Origin: Synechococcus sp. CC9311
GTDB lineage: Bacteria; Cyanobacteriota; Cyanobacteriia; PCC-6307; Cyanobiaceae
NCBI RefSeq assembly: GCF_000014585.1
Contig: NC_008319.1
Coordinates: 1,426,001-1,490,000, forward strand
Reading direction: 5' to 3'
Length of the DNA stretch: 64,000 nt
Shown here: positions 62,792 through 64,000 of the stretch, in pieces
How the letters are laid out: the number at the start of each line of letters is the position of its first letter
Position numbering within the stretch: position 1 is the stretch's first letter
Made by a program: the position numbers and the translations under genes
The notes under the pieces: model-generated
Seen by the model: the letters and a program-made list of their open reading frames with translations, nothing else
What the model was told of the DNA's origin: nothing
The model's database searches: none

Positions 62792-63140
62792 CGTTTCACT
62801 TTTTTAACCACATTTCAATCATAAGAGAAGCAAGCCTCTAGTCACTACTAGACGATGGAAGACTCGATGAACAAAGCAGCTTTAGGCTCGTCTCCATGCC
62901 AAGCGTTGAAAACGGGCTGAAAGCGATCCAAAGCACCTAATGGTCGCTACTGCCCTTTGCCCCGTTGGCTTACCAGCTCATGACCTGAAAACCGCAGGTC
63001 CTCTAAACGATTCAACCAAGATTCCTAACCTAAGTGAGCAGAGCGAAGCAAGTCACTATTACTCAAAGGCTTATTGGACCAAAAGCAGTACTCGTAATAC
63101 CAATATTCTGAAATAAATTCATCCAATGGATTCATCGATA
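62792..63140. other. Intergenic stretch
   Basis: No gene is seen. A short hairpin, GACCTG/CAGGTC with a 7-base loop, lies near 62981-62999. Confidence 0.45.
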
Positions 63141-63446
63141 TTAAAAGCGTCGAAGTAGTCCAGGCTTTTTATTCTTTTCAATAACGATCTCTTCGATCAT
63201 CCTAATAGGGCTAAAATGAACATTAACATCAATTTTTTTCACAATATCATGCGTCTCCCAAAGCCCAACTTGGACTTCTGACCTGGAATAGGTGACTTGC
63301 CAGCAGTAATCGATTGGGATGACAAGAATTTGGGTCCAAAACGAATTCGTACTTTTACCAGGAAAGAGACGGTATCTTTCGGATCCATCTGTTTCCTTCT
63401 CTTTAGTGAAGCCAAGCTGATGTAGCCGATTCGACCAAGTTGTCAT
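63141..63446 (-). CDS. Hypothetical protein
   Basis: The 101-residue product from the ATG at 63446 (MTTWSNRLHQLGFTKEKET) is rich in beta-strand pattern (FWTQILVIPIDYCWQVTYS, VQVGLWETHDIVKKIDVNVHF) and has a basic end (KNKKPGLLRRF). It is AT-rich. No family was recognised. Confidence 0.6.
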   Translation of the reverse strand: MTTWSNRLHQLGFTKEKETDGSERYRLFPGKSTNSFWTQILVIPIDYCWQVTYSRSEVQVGLWETHDIVKKIDVNVHFSPIRMIEEIVIEKNKKPGLLRRF

Positions 63447-63710
63447 CTCAGCCAATTTGCTCGTGCCATATGATCATTTAAAACAAAATCCAACTAATAA
63501 ATGTTTTAGATCAAACATTGGCGGAGTACGAATGATTCACCTCCAAAAACAATCAGCGCCGAGAGAGAGAAGTCGATCAGACGGTTTAAAGCCATCCAGC
63601 AATAGAGAACAAAATAGACCCCATCAAAAGGCTTTGAAGCAAGGGTTCGTGAACTTGCTCATGCTGGAGAGATCAACACACAAGGCATGGCCCAGAAGGC
63701 GTGCACGCAA

Positions 63711-63941
63711 TCACCCCATCTCCGGGGCCCAGCCCACTGTGCTTTGCCACGTTGGAGCCCATAGCTTGCAGGTTTTAGTGAGGTGTTGGCCCTGTTGCAG
63801 TTGTTTCAGGCGAATGTTGCACCCCACCAACGTGCGGCAATGCTGGTCTACGCCATGGCGAAAGTGCTGGCATGCCACACACACGCTTGAACAACGGCAG
63901 TTGCTCAACTCGCTTTCATCCACATAGGCCCACTCCTCCAC
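63711..63941 (-). CDS. Small Cys-rich protein
   Basis: The 76-residue product has a GTG start with GAGGG four bases before it. It has seven Cys in a regular order (NCRCSSVCVACQHF, QHCRTLVGCN, TCKLW), consistent with a zinc-binding or disulfide-rich fold. The pattern HCRTLVGCNIRLKQLQQGQHL is similar to short picocyanobacterial hypotheticals. Confidence 0.62.
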   Translation of the reverse strand: MEEWAYVDESELSNCRCSSVCVACQHFRHGVDQHCRTLVGCNIRLKQLQQGQHLTKTCKLWAPTWQSTVGWAPEMG

Positions 63942-64000
63942 AGTCCCTCACAAGCAATACACCTGTACTAGCTCGAGCGCGTGCCTTTAGTCAACTGGCT

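Noticed and set aside
63457-63927. Plus-strand frame of 156 codons at the right end
   Set aside because: It is antisense to the Cys-rich gene at 63711-63941, and its composition is not protein-like.
1-64000. tRNA, rRNA, CRISPR arrays and insertion sequences
   Set aside because: I looked for T-arm motifs with CCA ends, repeat-spacer series and transposase motifs and saw none; a dedicated tRNA scan could still find one.

Overview
This window looks like chromosome from a marine picocyanobacterium, most likely a Synechococcus of the marine subcluster; that assignment is inference from gene content. The evidence is a phycobilisome core gene (apcF), photosystem II assembly (psb28), tetrapyrrole regulation (gun4), NtcA-type control of glnA, an SLH-domain porin, the photorespiratory alanine/serine-glyoxylate aminotransferase, an FHA-domain class A penicillin-binding protein, sipA, and many short cyanobacterial hypotheticals. 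Genes are tightly packed, often with 1-4 base start/stop overlaps. I saw no rRNA, tRNA, CRISPR array or insertion sequence.

Layout. Positions 1-4520 hold an outer-membrane porin, a small secreted protein, and a divergent iron-linked pair (Fe/2-oxoglutarate dioxygenase and FutA iron-binding protein). Positions 4490-13400 are a housekeeping block: ubiD-like decarboxylase, comB, nitrilase-family amidase, amiC, murI, sds prenyl synthase, a HAD phosphatase and acs. Positions 13450-25540 carry a TerB-like protein, a DUF1350 hydrolase, peroxiredoxin Q, a DnaQ-type exonuclease, sipA, the run bioY-lspA-PBP-GTPase, a PLP decarboxylase, tadA, the aminotransferase and apcF. glnA follows, then a nitrogen-scavenging locus with a decayed ureohydrolase overlapping an unusual urea transporter fused to EF-hands (27300-29315). 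Positions 29400-34030 are an accessory stretch of small genes, including a Nif11-type leader-like peptide and a methyltransferase. Positions 34030-48000 return to core genes: gun4, mnmH, psb28, two AI-2E-type permeases, a minus-strand run from ksgA through ispE, pdhB, secD and secF, then a kinase, YraN, a pentapeptide-repeat protein and rlmH.

Positions 48000-56130 are mixed: an SGNH hydrolase, a GAF protein with a Cys-rich tail, an SOS-type umuDC operon with a LexA-like box, and an AT-rich pair (FAD monooxygenase and AEC permease) that looks acquired. dnaG and a DMT permease follow. From about 60,000 to the end the window is gene-poor, with small secreted or Cys-rich proteins, terminators and several strong inverted repeats that no coding gene explains.

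The most notable points are the urea channel-EF-hand fusion beside a ureohydrolase remnant, an orphan Nif11 leader that stops right after its double glycine, a near-perfect NtcA promoter at glnA, the LexA box at umuDC, a paired Fur-like inverted repeat near 50,480, unlisted very short membrane or secreted ORFs, and two long RNA-like hairpins near 60,500 and 62,175.
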